A stretch of 46,809 nt of DNA from positions 1 through 46,809 of the IMG/VR virus record IMGVR_UViG_3300046463_000094, one strand, 5' to 3'. A model generated the notes under the pieces. The model saw nothing but the letters and a program-made list of their open reading frames with translations, made no database searches and had not been told where the DNA came from. Both the position numbers and the translations under genes were made by a program. Shown here one piece after another: positions 1-8,491 of the stretch. Within the stretch, counting starts at the first letter, position 1. Each line of letters begins with the position of its first letter. Source of the stretch: a virus.

Positions 1-1
1 C

Positions 2-49
2 CGCGCTGGTATCGCAGCGAAAATCTCGGGTGCCGATAAGTACAAGTAA
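2..49 (+). CDS. Major capsid protein, C-terminal end (continues from 46731)
   Basis: The last 15 codons and the TAA stop of the capsid gene, duplicated by the terminal overlap. The full gene lies at 45403-46731; this copy is not a separate gene. Confidence 0.9.
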   Translation, partial: RAGIAAKISGADKYK

Positions 50-75
50 TTTACTTAGACGTACTAACACATGTG

Positions 76-97
76 CCTACCCTCTTAGGAGGGTGGG
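76..97 (+). terminator. Hairpin just after the capsid gene
   Basis: A 9-bp stem (CCTACCCTC pairing with GAGGGTGGG, one G-U pair) closes a TTAG loop 27 bases after the capsid stop. There is no run of T after it, so it is a partial terminator, attenuator or 3' end stabiliser rather than a full rho-independent terminator. It would let capsid mRNA be more abundant than the portal message that follows. A second copy is at 46758-46779. Confidence 0.45.
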
Positions 98-117
98 TAC
101 CCTTCAAAGGATTTTAT

Positions 118-312
118 ATGTTGGTAAAGGTTAAAGCCCTTCGGAGGGTAGTTTTAGACCGCGTGATTAACGCGGGTGACGTAGTAGATATGCATGTAGC
201 GCTTGCCCGCTTGCTCTGTATCGCGGGTGACGTTAAGACGCACACGGAAGCAAGTGAGCCAGCGGAGCAACCGGCTACGCCGCGCCGTGGCCGTTCTCGT
301 AAGGAGGCCTAA
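118..312 (+). CDS. Small head-associated protein (64 aa), unknown function
   Basis: Starts at ATG 118 after AAAGGA with a 7-base gap; an upstream in-frame start at 73 lies inside the hairpin and has no ribosome site. The N-terminal half resembles the small basic proteins often coded beside HK97-type capsid or portal genes; the C-terminal third is polar, rich in Pro, Glu and Arg, and probably disordered. It sits between capsid and portal and its stop overlaps the portal ATG (TAATG), so it is translated with the head genes. A head decoration or connector accessory role is possible, but the family was not recognised with confidence. Confidence 0.6.
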   Translation: MLVKVKALRRVVLDRVINAGDVVDMHVALARLLCIAGDVKTHTEASEPAEQPATPRRGRSRKEA

Positions 313-1673
313 TGGCGAGTATCGTAACCAAGGCTCTTGATGGTCTGCGGAAGTTCAAACGTAGCGCGTTACCCGTGGGGAGTACCGCCATAGCGTCTAG
401 TGGCTCAGCCGGATTTATCCGTGAGCCGTTCATGGGTGCATGGCAACAGAATTCGTCACTCACTACGCGAGACGGAATGCTGGCTAGCTCCGCCGTGTTC
501 GCGTGCGTAGACCTTATCTCCTCTGACGTAGCCAAGCTCCGCACAAAATACGTAAAGCTAATTGACGGCGTGTGGCAAGAGTCCACGGCCCCGCGATACA
601 CAAACGTACTGCGTAAGCCTAACCCGTATCAAACCCGGTTCCAATTCTTTAAGACCTGGGTAGGAAGCAAGCTAACCCACGGCAACGCCTTTGTACTGCT
701 TACGCGCAACAGCATGGGCGTAGTAATCCAAATGGACGTTCTTAATCCTCGGTACGTTGTACCTTTGGTAGCCCCGGACGGCTCAGTGTTTTATCAAATC
801 ACCATGAGCCCGCTACAGGTTAGCCCCTTGGAGGCGTGGGTAGTCCCCGCGCGGGATATGATTCATGACAGGGGTATGACCTCTTGGCACCCGCTCATTG
901 GCATGACTCCTATCGCGGCGTGCGCGTCCTCCGCTACGTTGTCTAACGCAATCTCCACGAATAGCGCGGCATTCTTTAGCAACGCGGCCCGCCCCTCTGT
1001 ATTCATGTCCGCCCCGGCTGCTATCAGCAACGACACGGCGGCGCGTCTTAAGGCACAAGTAGAGAGCGGCTATAGCGGCAACAATGCCGGTAAAGTCATG
1101 GTCGGCGGTGACGGCCTTACGCTTACCCATATGACCATGAGCGGCGCGGACGCACAAACCATTGAGCAATTGCAATGGACGGCGCAAGACGTGGCGCGAT
1201 GCTTTCACGTACCGGGACACAAAATCGGCCTTGACGGCGGCGCACGCACGGCTAATAGCTCGGCAATCTATGAGTCCATGTATTACTCGGATTGCTTGCA
1301 AGCGTACCTGGAGTCAATCGAGTTATTGCTAGATGACGGGCTTAACCTCCCCGATGATAGTTCGCTCAAGTTCGATACCAAGGGCCTCATGCGTATGGAC
1401 GAGTCCGCACAGCACACGGCTAACGCGCAAGCAATCGGGGCGGGCTACATGAAGCCCAACGAGGCCCGCGCTACTGTTGGTCTCCCTCCGGTTGAGGGCG
1501 GGGATACGCCGTACTTGCAACAGCAGAATTACAGCCTTGCGGCCCTCGCGGAGCGCGACAAGACAAACCCCTTGGCCGCACCTCCGCAACCCGCTGGAGG
1601 GGCTGGAAATGCGCCACAGGGCACGCCCACGGCTGAGCCCGCAACAACGGATGACGGAGGTAGCGCGGAGTGA
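312..1673 (+). CDS. Portal protein (HK97 family)
   Basis: Forms the dodecameric ring at one capsid vertex through which DNA is packaged and to which the tail joins. The 453-aa length, the early segment with ACVDLISSDVAKLR, and the central stretch ending RCFHVPGHKIG are typical of HK97-family portals. The last 50 residues are Ala/Pro/Gly rich and likely disordered. The ATG overlaps the stop of the upstream gene. The gene lies downstream of the capsid gene; in HK97 the order is portal, protease, capsid, so this head module is rearranged. Confidence 0.9.
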   Translation: MASIVTKALDGLRKFKRSALPVGSTAIASSGSAGFIREPFMGAWQQNSSLTTRDGMLASSAVFACVDLISSDVAKLRTKYVKLIDGVWQESTAPRYTNVLRKPNPYQTRFQFFKTWVGSKLTHGNAFVLLTRNSMGVVIQMDVLNPRYVVPLVAPDGSVFYQITMSPLQVSPLEAWVVPARDMIHDRGMTSWHPLIGMTPIAACASSATLSNAISTNSAAFFSNAARPSVFMSAPAAISNDTAARLKAQVESGYSGNNAGKVMVGGDGLTLTHMTMSGADAQTIEQLQWTAQDVARCFHVPGHKIGLDGGARTANSSAIYESMYYSDCLQAYLESIELLLDDGLNLPDDSSLKFDTKGLMRMDESAQHTANAQAIGAGYMKPNEARATVGLPPVEGGDTPYLQQQNYSLAALAERDKTNPLAAPPQPAGGAGNAPQGTPTAEPATTDDGGSAE

Positions 1674-1963
1674 GCATTATCTCCTTAGACCAAGCCAAGG
1701 CTCAGCTACGTCTTAACGACGACTATAGCGACACAGAGCTAACCACGATGGTGGCCGCCGCAAGTGACATTGTGGCGAGCTATCTAAAGTGGCCTGACCC
1801 TCCGCCGTATGACGGCACAACCACGCCGTACCCCGCGCGCATTCAAACCGCAACCCTCCTCGTATTGTCATCCCTGTATGAGGATCGGGAAGGGGCTAAT
1901 GATCCAATTGGCCCCGCTGTGGTTTCCATTCTCGCCCGTGACCGTGACCCGGCATTAGCGTAA
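1670..1963 (+). CDS. Head-tail connector protein (HK97 gp6-like)
   Basis: A 97-aa all-helical adaptor with the family pattern of a short N-terminal helix (LDQAKAQLRL), an acidic turn, and a helix carrying a Tyr and Trp (SYLKWPD). Proteins of this family bind under the portal and seat the tail. It starts with GTG in a GTGA overlap with the portal stop, so it is translationally coupled. Its position directly after portal and before the head-closure gene fits. Confidence 0.75.
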   Translation: MSIISLDQAKAQLRLNDDYSDTELTTMVAAASDIVASYLKWPDPPPYDGTTTPYPARIQTATLLVLSSLYEDREGANDPIGPAVVSILARDRDPALA

Positions 1964-2337
1964 TGGTATCGCGCAGACCATCTAAGCGAGTCGTAACCGG
2001 CCTCCGTGCCGGTACGCTAAGTACTCGCCTCAGTTTGCAGCGCAAGACGGGAAAGGACGCGTTAGGCCAGCCTACAAACACATGGACGGAATACGCCCAA
2101 GTGTGGGGCGCTGTCCTCCAGCTTAAAGGCGTTGAGAAAGTTACGGGCGGTACCTCGGTTGATGTAGCCTCGGGCTCTATCCGCATTCGATACCGCACGG
2201 ACGTTACCAACGGTGACCGTGTTGTAGCCCTTAGCGCGGACGGACAAATTTTTAACATTAATTCCGTTATGCCTAACGCGGCCTCCCGTGAGTACACGGA
2301 CCTCGTAGTAACGGAGAACGCTAACCAAGGAGGCTAA
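1963..2337 (+). CDS. Head closure / head-tail joining protein (HK97 gp7, SPP1 gp16-like)
   Basis: A 124-aa beta-rich protein. The segment from about residue 20, SLQRKTGKDALGQPTNTW, and the WGAVLQL strand are characteristic of the phage head-tail joining family that plugs the portal channel after packaging. ATG 1963 overlaps the upstream TAA. It lies in the usual place between the gp6-like adaptor and the tail completion protein. Confidence 0.7.
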   Translation: MVSRRPSKRVVTGLRAGTLSTRLSLQRKTGKDALGQPTNTWTEYAQVWGAVLQLKGVEKVTGGTSVDVASGSIRIRYRTDVTNGDRVVALSADGQIFNINSVMPNAASREYTDLVVTENANQGG

Positions 2338-2340
2338 CGT

Positions 2341-2691
2341 ATGTCGGTTGAGCAAATCGTGTACGCAGCCCTAAGCGGGCTGGCTAATGGTTCCGTCTAT
2401 CCTGACGTAGCCCCGGCTCATACGCCCGCCCCTTGGCTCACGTACCAAGCTGTAGGCGGGCAATCGTTCGCAACGGTGGACGCGGCAACGCCCACAACCC
2501 GTAACGTCCGCGTGCAAGTCACAGCATGGGCCAATACGCGGCTCGGTGCTGCGGCCCTCATGGAGGAGGCGTTCCAAGCGCTAGTAAATCCCTCCGTTAA
2601 AGCCGTGCCTATCGGAGGTCCGGTTAGCACGTATGAGCCCGATACCCTTCTGTACGGCTCAACGCTAGATTTTTCAGTCACCTATTCTTAA
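2341..2691 (+). CDS. Tail completion protein (DUF3168 / SPP1 gp17-like)
   Basis: A 116-aa protein with the DUF3168 outline: an N-terminal helix (EQIVYAALSGLANGSVYPDVAP), a Pro-rich turn, a strand ending in PWLTYQ, then a segment with RVQVTAWANTR. Members form the tail-side ring that joins the tube to the connector. Preceded by AAGGAGG four codons after the upstream stop, and followed by the tail tube gene. Confidence 0.7.
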   Translation: MSVEQIVYAALSGLANGSVYPDVAPAHTPAPWLTYQAVGGQSFATVDAATPTTRNVRVQVTAWANTRLGAAALMEEAFQALVNPSVKAVPIGGPVSTYEPDTLLYGSTLDFSVTYS

Positions 2692-2700
2692 GGACTACAC

Positions 2701-3126
2701 ATGACCTCTACGGCACTTTCGGCCCAAGGCACCAAGATTGAGCTTGACACCGGCACGTCCGGTACGCCTAGCTTTACTGACGTTACCAACGTATCGGACA
2801 TTTCCGGTTTTGACGGCAAGGCGGCGGAGATTGACGTTACTACACTGGAATCCACAGCTAAGGAGCGGCGTCTTGGTCTCCAGGATTGGGGTACGGTGAC
2901 CCTAGCCACTCAGATTAACCTCAAAGAAGCGTCGCACGCTGCATTGCTCGCGGCTAAGAAAGACGGCACGGAACGTAGCTTTAAGGTGACCCTTTCGGAC
3001 GGCTCTATGTTGGCCTTTAATGCATTCGTAACCACGTTCCCGATTGGCGCAAAGGTTGACTCTGTGTACACGGGCAATATCGCGCTCTCTATTACCGGCG
3101 ATATCACCGTTACGGTAGCTCCCTAA
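2701..3126 (+). CDS. Major tail tube protein
   Basis: 141 aa. The N-terminal TKIELDTG, the strand FTDVTNVSDISGFDGKAAEI and the segment AKERRLGLQDWGTVTL are typical of lambda gpV/TP901-type tube subunits, which stack as hexameric rings along the tape measure. Followed by a stable hairpin and then the tail chaperone genes, as expected. Tube protein is needed in hundreds of copies. Confidence 0.8.
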   Translation: MTSTALSAQGTKIELDTGTSGTPSFTDVTNVSDISGFDGKAAEIDVTTLESTAKERRLGLQDWGTVTLATQINLKEASHAALLAAKKDGTERSFKVTLSDGSMLAFNAFVTTFPIGAKVDSVYTGNIALSITGDITVTVAP

Positions 3127-3142
3127 CTTTTAGCACAACGCG

Positions 3143-3158
3143 GGAGGCTCCGGCCTCC
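3143..3158 (+). terminator. UCCG-loop hairpin after the tail tube gene
   Basis: A perfect 6-bp stem (GGAGGC with GCCTCC) closed by TCCG, a UNCG-type tetraloop of high stability, 16 bases after the tail tube stop. No T run follows. It parallels the hairpin after the capsid gene, so the two most abundant virion proteins both have an mRNA hairpin just downstream. Likely an attenuator or a 3' end protecting element. Confidence 0.5.
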
Positions 3159-3176
3159 AGATACTAAGGATACCTA

Positions 3177-3512
3177 GTGAATAAAGAACAATTCCTTACC
3201 GCCGTCCGTGCGGAAGTTAAAGAGATCGAAGTTAAGGCACTCAGCGCTGTTGTGAAATTCCGCGTGCTTACGGGCAAGGCTCGGGACGAGTTCCACAAGA
3301 TCATTGAGGCGGGCGACAAATCAACGTCCCATTTTGAGGCGGCTATTGTTGCCGCTACGGTTGTGGACGATGAACATAAGCCAATGTTTACCGCTGAGGA
3401 CGTGGCCGCAATCCAGGACTCAGATGCAAACGCTATTGGTGAAGTGGCTAAGCACGCCATGGCGGTAAACGGCATTGGTGCGGCTGCGCAGGAAGAAGCG
3501 GCAAAAAACTAA
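3177..3512 (+). CDS. Tail assembly chaperone, short form (lambda gpG-like)
   Basis: A 111-aa helical protein starting at GTG 3177 after AAGGA with a 7-base gap. Lambda gpG-type chaperones coat the tape measure protein and keep it soluble until tube assembly. The gene sits between tube and tape measure genes and ends in a slippery A AAA AAC followed immediately by TAA, so a fraction of ribosomes should continue in the -1 frame to make the GT fusion. The sequence itself is weakly conserved; position and the frameshift signal carry the call. Confidence 0.75.
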   Translation: MNKEQFLTAVRAEVKEIEVKALSAVVKFRVLTGKARDEFHKIIEAGDKSTSHFEAAIVAATVVDDEHKPMFTAEDVAAIQDSDANAIGEVAKHAMAVNGIGAAAQEEAAKN

Positions 3513-3889
3513 GGGCCAGCCCGGAACGCCTAATGTGGTTCCGGCTGGCTTTAAAAATGGGTAGGACGGTAGACGAGTTACAGAGCGTCATGTCTAGTGC
3601 CGAGTTTGGCGAGTGGGTAGCGTACTACTCCATAGAACCATTCGGAGAACGTATAGACGACCTCCGCACAGGCACGGTGGCGAGTGTTGTTGCTAACGTC
3701 AATCGCGGCAAGGATACCAAGCCGTACATGCCTCTTGATTTTATCCCGTGGGCTAAGGAACCAGTAGACGAGGCCCCGCCTCCGGCTGAGAACATCGCGG
3801 CCCTATTTGGCGTCAACCTCACGGAGGCTAGAAAGAGTGGCAACAAACAGATCATCATTCACCGTTCAAAATCCAAACGCCCTGACTGA
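3177..3889 (+). CDS. Tail assembly chaperone GT fusion made by -1 frameshift
   Basis: A 237-aa product: 111 residues in the first frame, then the -1 frame from base 3509. The second part (from ERLMWFRLALKMGRT) contains the segment EWVAYYSIEPFGERIDD, which matches the DUF4035 pattern of gpT-like tail chaperone domains. The downstream ORF has an ATG at 3533 but no good ribosome site, so it is probably made only as the fusion. In lambda the G to GT ratio controls tail assembly. Confidence 0.8.
3503..3549 (+). promoter_or_regulatory. Programmed -1 frameshift signal
   Basis: Slippery heptamer A AAA AAC at 3503-3509 is in the correct phase (zero-frame codons GCA AAA AAC TAA). Five bases downstream a hairpin begins: GCCAGCC (3515-3521) pairs with GGCTGGC (3543-3549) and GGAAC (3523-3527) with GTTCC (3538-3542), with one bulged C and a 10-base loop. 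Heptamer, spacing and stem are all textbook for -1 frameshifting. Confidence 0.85.
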
Positions 3890-4244
3890 CGTACTAGAAA
3901 ATGCAGCGCAAGCCACTACAGAGGCTGCGCTACGTAAAGGTGCGTTAGCCGGGGCTTTTGTGTTTTACCGGGAAATCAAGGTACGGGCTATGCCGCACTA
4001 CCGTACCGGTACGTTAGAGAACGCAATTAAGACCGCTTATATCCCTGAGGACTCCGTAACTGGAGAGATTGCCACTTACTCGGTGTTCATCAATCAAGAT
4101 GCCTGGTACGCGCGGCTACTGGAATTCGGTACCTCAAAAATGGCGGCTAAGCCGTTCATTCGTCCCGCCTACGAGGCTAAACGGGTAGAGGCTGGCGCGG
4201 CGGTATCGGAGAAAATATTGGAGGTGGTAAACAATGGCGGATAA
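3837..4244 (+). CDS. HK97 gp10-like morphogenesis / tail joining protein
   Basis: 135 aa starting at GTG 3837, nine bases after GGAGG; an upstream in-frame TTG (3807) has no ribosome site. The central YRTGTLENAIK and the C-terminal WYARLLEFGTSKMAAKPFIRPA are the hallmarks of the HK97-gp10-like family, which lies at the head-tail or tail-terminator interface. It overlaps the end of the GT fusion frame and the start of the tape measure. In HK97 and many relatives this gene lies upstream of the tail tube, so its place here is unusual. Confidence 0.75.
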   Translation: MATNRSSFTVQNPNALTDVLENAAQATTEAALRKGALAGAFVFYREIKVRAMPHYRTGTLENAIKTAYIPEDSVTGEIATYSVFINQDAWYARLLEFGTSKMAAKPFIRPAYEAKRVEAGAAVSEKILEVVNNGG

Positions 4245-7035
4245 CCGTACCACAGTTAAAATCACTGCGGACGCCTCCGGCTACACGGCGGAGCTAGACA
4301 GGGCGCGTCGCTCCGCTGAGGCGTTCCAACAAACGCAGGACCAAGCCGCGCGACGCGTACAGGTTGCACAGGACGCTATCGCAGAGGCTACACAGAGCGG
4401 CTCTAATGCCTCCGCACGGGCAATTAATAATTTCGTTTCGCAGCTAGCCCGCACAGCGGACCAAGCGGGTAAGACGCGCGCGGAGCTTTTGCAAATGAAA
4501 GCCGCGCAGCTTGGTATTGCGGGCTCGGTTTCTACGTACATCGGCAAGATTGAAGAAGCCAGTAAGCACACAGAGGAGCTTGGCTTTAAGACTTCCGCCG
4601 CGCGCCGCGAGTTGCTAGTGTTGGCTCATGAGGCCTCGCAAGGAAGCTGGAAAAACTTTGCTGGTTCGCTCATGGTGTTGGGCGAGCGTATTAACTTTAT
4701 GGGCCTTGTCCTAACCCCGGTTGGCCTAGCATTGACGGCTACCGCTGCGGCGGCGTACCTATTCGCGCACCAAGTCTACGCGGGCCATGAGCAAGCGGAA
4801 GCGTTCAATAAGGCTATTGCGTCTACTGGCGGCTATCTCGGTCTGTCCACAGAGCAACTTGTAGCAATGTCTAACGGACTTGCCAAGACCTATGCGGGCC
4901 TCAGTGCGGCTCGGGAGGCACTGGCACAGGTGGCCGCTACCGGCGCATTCACGGCGGGTAACCTCAGCCTAGCCGCACAAGCCGCAATTGCTATGTCAAG
5001 TGATATTGGCATTGGTACAGACAAGGCGGCGGAGTCGCTCGCTAAGATTCAAGAGGACGTGATTAAGTGGGTCACGGAGTACCAACGCGCGCACCATACG
5101 TTTAGCGCGTCCCAAGTAGAAGAAATAGAAAACTTCGTAAAGCTCGGTGACACCGCGAGCGCAACGCGCGCCATTATGCAAGACCTCGCAAACTCACATG
5201 CGGCTATTGAGGAGGACGCGAATAAGCACATGGGCGCGGTTGAGCGTTGGTGGACCGATTGGGCGAGCATCGTGGGTCGCGTCAAAACCGCGATTATGGG
5301 CATCGGTATCCCTGACGGTATCACTAAGCAGGTTGGCGATCAACTGAGCGTAGTAGAGGCCGTACAGCGGAATATCACCGATCAGCGGCGCATGGGTAAT
5401 CTCGCCGCCGCGCGCGCCGCTGAGCAACAGCTAGCGGTAGAGCAAAAGAAGCTGGACGTACTCCGGGACCAACAAGCGGCGGAGTTCAAGGCCCAACGCG
5501 CCCGCGAACAATCGGCCAGTGGCGGAGACGCAAAGGTAGCGGTTAGCGCCTATCTACAATCCGACAAGTACGCAAGTCCAACGCAGAGGCACGCTAACGA
5601 CTTGCAGAAGGAAAACGAGGCTTTCCGCAAGGCTACGCAAGACCTTGATAAAAGCTCAGCGGACTACGCAGCAGCATTGCAGCGGCATAACGCCAATATC
5701 TCAGAGATTGACACACAATACTCTAAGAAGGTCAACCAAGGTGCAGCGGCGGCGCAACGCGACGCGATTAACGCGGCTATGGTCGATCAAAAGAACCGTA
5801 TTGCTCAGCTTGAGTCGGATCGACGGGACTCCTTAGCCAAAGCAAAGAACGACTACGACACGGGAGCTAGCGACTACCGCGAGTACTACGAACGAGTCAA
5901 AACGATTGACCAAGACTCGTATCGGCAAGAGATAGCGGCGGCACAGCAGCGCGTAGAACTGGCGAGCGGTAAGAAGGAAAAAGCCGCGCGTGAGGAGGCC
6001 CTTGCGGAAGTACAGAAAATCCAAGCCAAGTTACAGGCTACGGACGCAGATTACACGCGCGCAATGGATAAGGAGCAATCTAAGCGCACGGCCCTCGTAG
6101 AAAAGTACAGGACGCAGCAACGCGCGCACCTACAGCGTAACCAAGACGCGTACACCGCCCAAGACGACACGCGATTTATGCTCCCTCAGGCAAAGGCTAA
6201 CTACGCGGCGGAGCTTCGAATCCGAGAGGCGTACTATCAGGAAGTATGGGCGCTAAAGGAGCAATACGATTCCAAGAAGATAGACCAAGACCTGTATGAC
6301 CAAAAGCTCCAGGTAGCCGCAGACGCGTTCTCCGCGCAAGAGACCCAACTACAAGAGCACCTCCGAAATGAGCAAGCAATCCGGGACAGCTATCAGGACC
6401 AAATCCACTTAGCGGTAACCAATATTGCAAGCTATGGAAAGACCGGGGCGGAGTACGTAGGACAGGCATTCACTACGGCTTGGGGCGACATTTCAAACGC
6501 CTTGGACTCGTTTGTTACAACCGGCAAACTCAACTTTAGCGACTTCGCATCAAGCATCCTCGCCGATATGGCAAAGATAGCGCTCCATGCTGCGGAAATG
6601 CAGATTTTCCAAAGTGTGGCTAGCTCTTGGGGCGGGTTCTCTACTGGCGGTGCCGTAGGTCACTACGCGGACGGCGGACACATTAGCGGCCCCGGAACCG
6701 GCACTAGCGATAGTATCCCGGCCATGCTCTCTAACGGTGAGTACGTTATTAACGCAGCCTCTACACGCAAGTACCGGGGTTTGCTGGAGTCGATCAACTC
6801 CGGCCATACGGCGCACTTCGCTACAGGCGGGCCAGTGGGTGCAGGCGGCGGAGGCGGCTCCGGTTCAGGTGGTGGAATCAGCATTACCGTAAACCACGGA
6901 CAAGGCGGCGGGCTCTCGGACCAAGACGCTAAGGATATGCATGCACTCGTCCAAGCGTTTGTGGACCAAAGAATGACGCAACGAATGCGCGGCCAAGGGG
7001 GCTTTGCTTATCAAATGAAGTACGGCCAGATTTAA
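4234..7035 (+). CDS. Tail tape measure protein
   Basis: 933 aa, the longest structural protein apart from J. The N-terminus (KITADASGYTAELDRARRSA) is the usual tape measure start, followed by long coiled-coil helices. A hydrophobic patch lies near residues 140-190, and a Gly-rich C-terminal part has the common motif GPGTGTSDSIPAMLSNGEYVI. By the lambda rule (853 aa for a tail near 135 nm) the tail should be somewhat longer than lambda's. ATG 4234 lies nine bases after GGAGG and overlaps the upstream gene. Confidence 0.92.
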   Translation: MADNRTTVKITADASGYTAELDRARRSAEAFQQTQDQAARRVQVAQDAIAEATQSGSNASARAINNFVSQLARTADQAGKTRAELLQMKAAQLGIAGSVSTYIGKIEEASKHTEELGFKTSAARRELLVLAHEASQGSWKNFAGSLMVLGERINFMGLVLTPVGLALTATAAAAYLFAHQVYAGHEQAEAFNKAIASTGGYLGLSTEQLVAMSNGLAKTYAGLSAAREALAQVAATGAFTAGNLSLAAQAAIAMSSDIGIGTDKAAESLAKIQEDVIKWVTEYQRAHHTFSASQVEEIENFVKLGDTASATRAIMQDLANSHAAIEEDANKHMGAVERWWTDWASIVGRVKTAIMGIGIPDGITKQVGDQLSVVEAVQRNITDQRRMGNLAAARAAEQQLAVEQKKLDVLRDQQAAEFKAQRAREQSASGGDAKVAVSAYLQSDKYASPTQRHANDLQKENEAFRKATQDLDKSSADYAAALQRHNANISEIDTQYSKKVNQGAAAAQRDAINAAMVDQKNRIAQLESDRRDSLAKAKNDYDTGASDYREYYERVKTIDQDSYRQEIAAAQQRVELASGKKEKAAREEALAEVQKIQAKLQATDADYTRAMDKEQSKRTALVEKYRTQQRAHLQRNQDAYTAQDDTRFMLPQAKANYAAELRIREAYYQEVWALKEQYDSKKIDQDLYDQKLQVAADAFSAQETQLQEHLRNEQAIRDSYQDQIHLAVTNIASYGKTGAEYVGQAFTTAWGDISNALDSFVTTGKLNFSDFASSILADMAKIALHAAEMQIFQSVASSWGGFSTGGAVGHYADGGHISGPGTGTSDSIPAMLSNGEYVINAASTRKYRGLLESINSGHTAHFATGGPVGAGGGGGSGSGGGISITVNHGQGGGLSDQDAKDMHALVQAFVDQRMTQRMRGQGGFAYQMKYGQI

Positions 7036-7046
7036 TAGGAGTACGC

Positions 7047-7385
7047 ATGACAACCCAAGTATTTACGTGGTCTCCTCTCGTAGACCCTACAGGGCAAACC
7101 AAGTTTGATACGCGGGTTGCTCAATTCGGAGACGGGTACAGCCAGTCCGTACCAAACGGTATCAACAACAAAAAGGGTACCTGGCCTCTAACCTTTGCAG
7201 GCACGTCCGCAGAGATTACGCCTATCAAGGCATTCCTAGACGCGCTCAACGGGTCCACGTCCTTTTACTGGACGCCGCCACTTGGCGTGCAATCTTTATT
7301 CAGGTGTGCAGACTATTCCCTCAAGGCTTCAGGAGGCGATATGTACACGTTAAGCGCAAATTTTGAGGAGGTGTTTAGCCCGTGA
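7047..7385 (+). CDS. Minor tail protein M (lambda gpM-like)
   Basis: 112 aa of the phage minor tail family: FTWSPLV near the start, the conserved KFDTRVAQFGDGYSQSVPNGIN, and the C-terminal strand YTLSANFEEVF. It forms the distal tail ring next to the tube. ATG follows TAGGAG with good spacing. The next gene begins within its stop codon (GTGA). Confidence 0.85.
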   Translation: MTTQVFTWSPLVDPTGQTKFDTRVAQFGDGYSQSVPNGINNKKGTWPLTFAGTSAEITPIKAFLDALNGSTSFYWTPPLGVQSLFRCADYSLKASGGDMYTLSANFEEVFSP

Positions 7386-8491
7386 CCGCATTAGTAACGA
7401 TTAACCAAGGTACGGCCCCGGCTGGCTCGGACGGGGATACAGTCCGCTCCGCTTTCTCGAAAGTCAACGCCAACGTAGCCGTACTCCAGGCACAAGCGGC
7501 CCTTACCTCCGCTACCGGCATTACCACGGCCCAAGCGCTCACCGTGGCTCACGTAGGCAAGCGCGTAAATATCACGCTAGCGAGTGCGGGTGTCGTAAAT
7601 CTCCCCGCTGCGTCCACCTGTACGGCGGATAGCGTTATCCTTCTCCGCAATATAGGGACGACCGTTGTAACGCTGGCTATTACTACCGGCTCCGCCGACA
7701 CCGTAGCACTCTCCAAGCTGAACCCCGGTGAGTCCGTCTTAATGGACACGGACGGCGCGCACGCGTGGAATGTGCTTACGCGAGGTCGCTCAAACTCGGA
7801 TAACGAGATTGTCAACGGTAACTGTACGGTCAACGGAAATGAGACCGTGGGCGGTACTTTAGTGGTTACCGGTGCGGCCACTCTTACGGGGGGTCTAACC
7901 TCCGCCCTTCCTATTTCAAGCGGCGGTACGGGAAGTACTACGGCGGCTGCGGCTCGCACCAACCTTGGAGTTGGGCGGACGCTAATTACCACAAAAACCG
8001 CCGCTAATAACTCGCTAGTATTTACGGGTATCGACGCCACGTACAACGTATATGAATTCGACATAACGGGCATTATCCCTGCAACAAGCGGTGTAGCCCT
8101 GTATATGCAATTCTCTAATGACGGCGGAGCCACCTGGGTTAGCTCGGCTGGCTACACCTTTGCGCTTAACCAGGTAGTTGTAGGTACGGGCGGCGTAATC
8201 GGCCAGGGCGGCTCACAAACAGCCATTACAGTTAGTGGCGGTCTTGGTAATGCAGCAGGCCAACGGTTAGACGGGACGCTCAAGTTTTACAGCCCTGCAT
8301 CTACCGGACAAAGCAAGATGGTTAAGGGTAGCTTTACATCGGTACTGGTAGACAACGCGCACCGAATGGTAGAAATGAGCGGCGGCTTATTCTCAAGCGC
8401 AAGTGCACTGCCCGTCAACGCGGTTATTTTCTTTGCCAGTGCGGGTAACTTGTCCTCCGGGACTATTAGTATGTACGGTGTGAACAAGTGA
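7382..8491 (+). CDS. Tail appendage / fibre protein inserted between M and L
   Basis: 369 aa, low in charge, rich in Thr, Ser, Ala and Gly. A conserved trimeric-fibre joint lies near residues 178-197 (ISSGGTGSTTAAAARTNLG), a motif found in many tail fibres. The first 60 residues would attach to the tail tip; the last 170 are probably the receptor or sugar-facing part. GTG start overlaps the M stop and its own stop overlaps the L start, so it has been inserted into the tail tip operon with coupling kept. Lambda has no gene here. Confidence 0.7.
   Translation: MTALVTINQGTAPAGSDGDTVRSAFSKVNANVAVLQAQAALTSATGITTAQALTVAHVGKRVNITLASAGVVNLPAASTCTADSVILLRNIGTTVVTLAITTGSADTVALSKLNPGESVLMDTDGAHAWNVLTRGRSNSDNEIVNGNCTVNGNETVGGTLVVTGAATLTGGLTSALPISSGGTGSTTAAAARTNLGVGRTLITTKTAANNSLVFTGIDATYNVYEFDITGIIPATSGVALYMQFSNDGGATWVSSAGYTFALNQVVVGTGGVIGQGGSQTAITVSGGLGNAAGQRLDGTLKFYSPASTGQSKMVKGSFTSVLVDNAHRMVEMSGGLFSSASALPVNAVIFFASAGNLSSGTISMYGVNK

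Larger units (their letters stand above)
1..127. repeat. 127-bp terminal direct repeat (contig circularity)
   Basis: These bases are identical to 46683-46809. The repeat holds the 3' end of the capsid gene, a hairpin and the first codons of the next gene, so it is not a functional terminal repeat by content. The length 127 is a common assembler k-mer size, so it is most simply the overlap left when a circular graph was opened. The unit genome is then 46,682 bp and every gene is present once. Confidence 0.9.
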
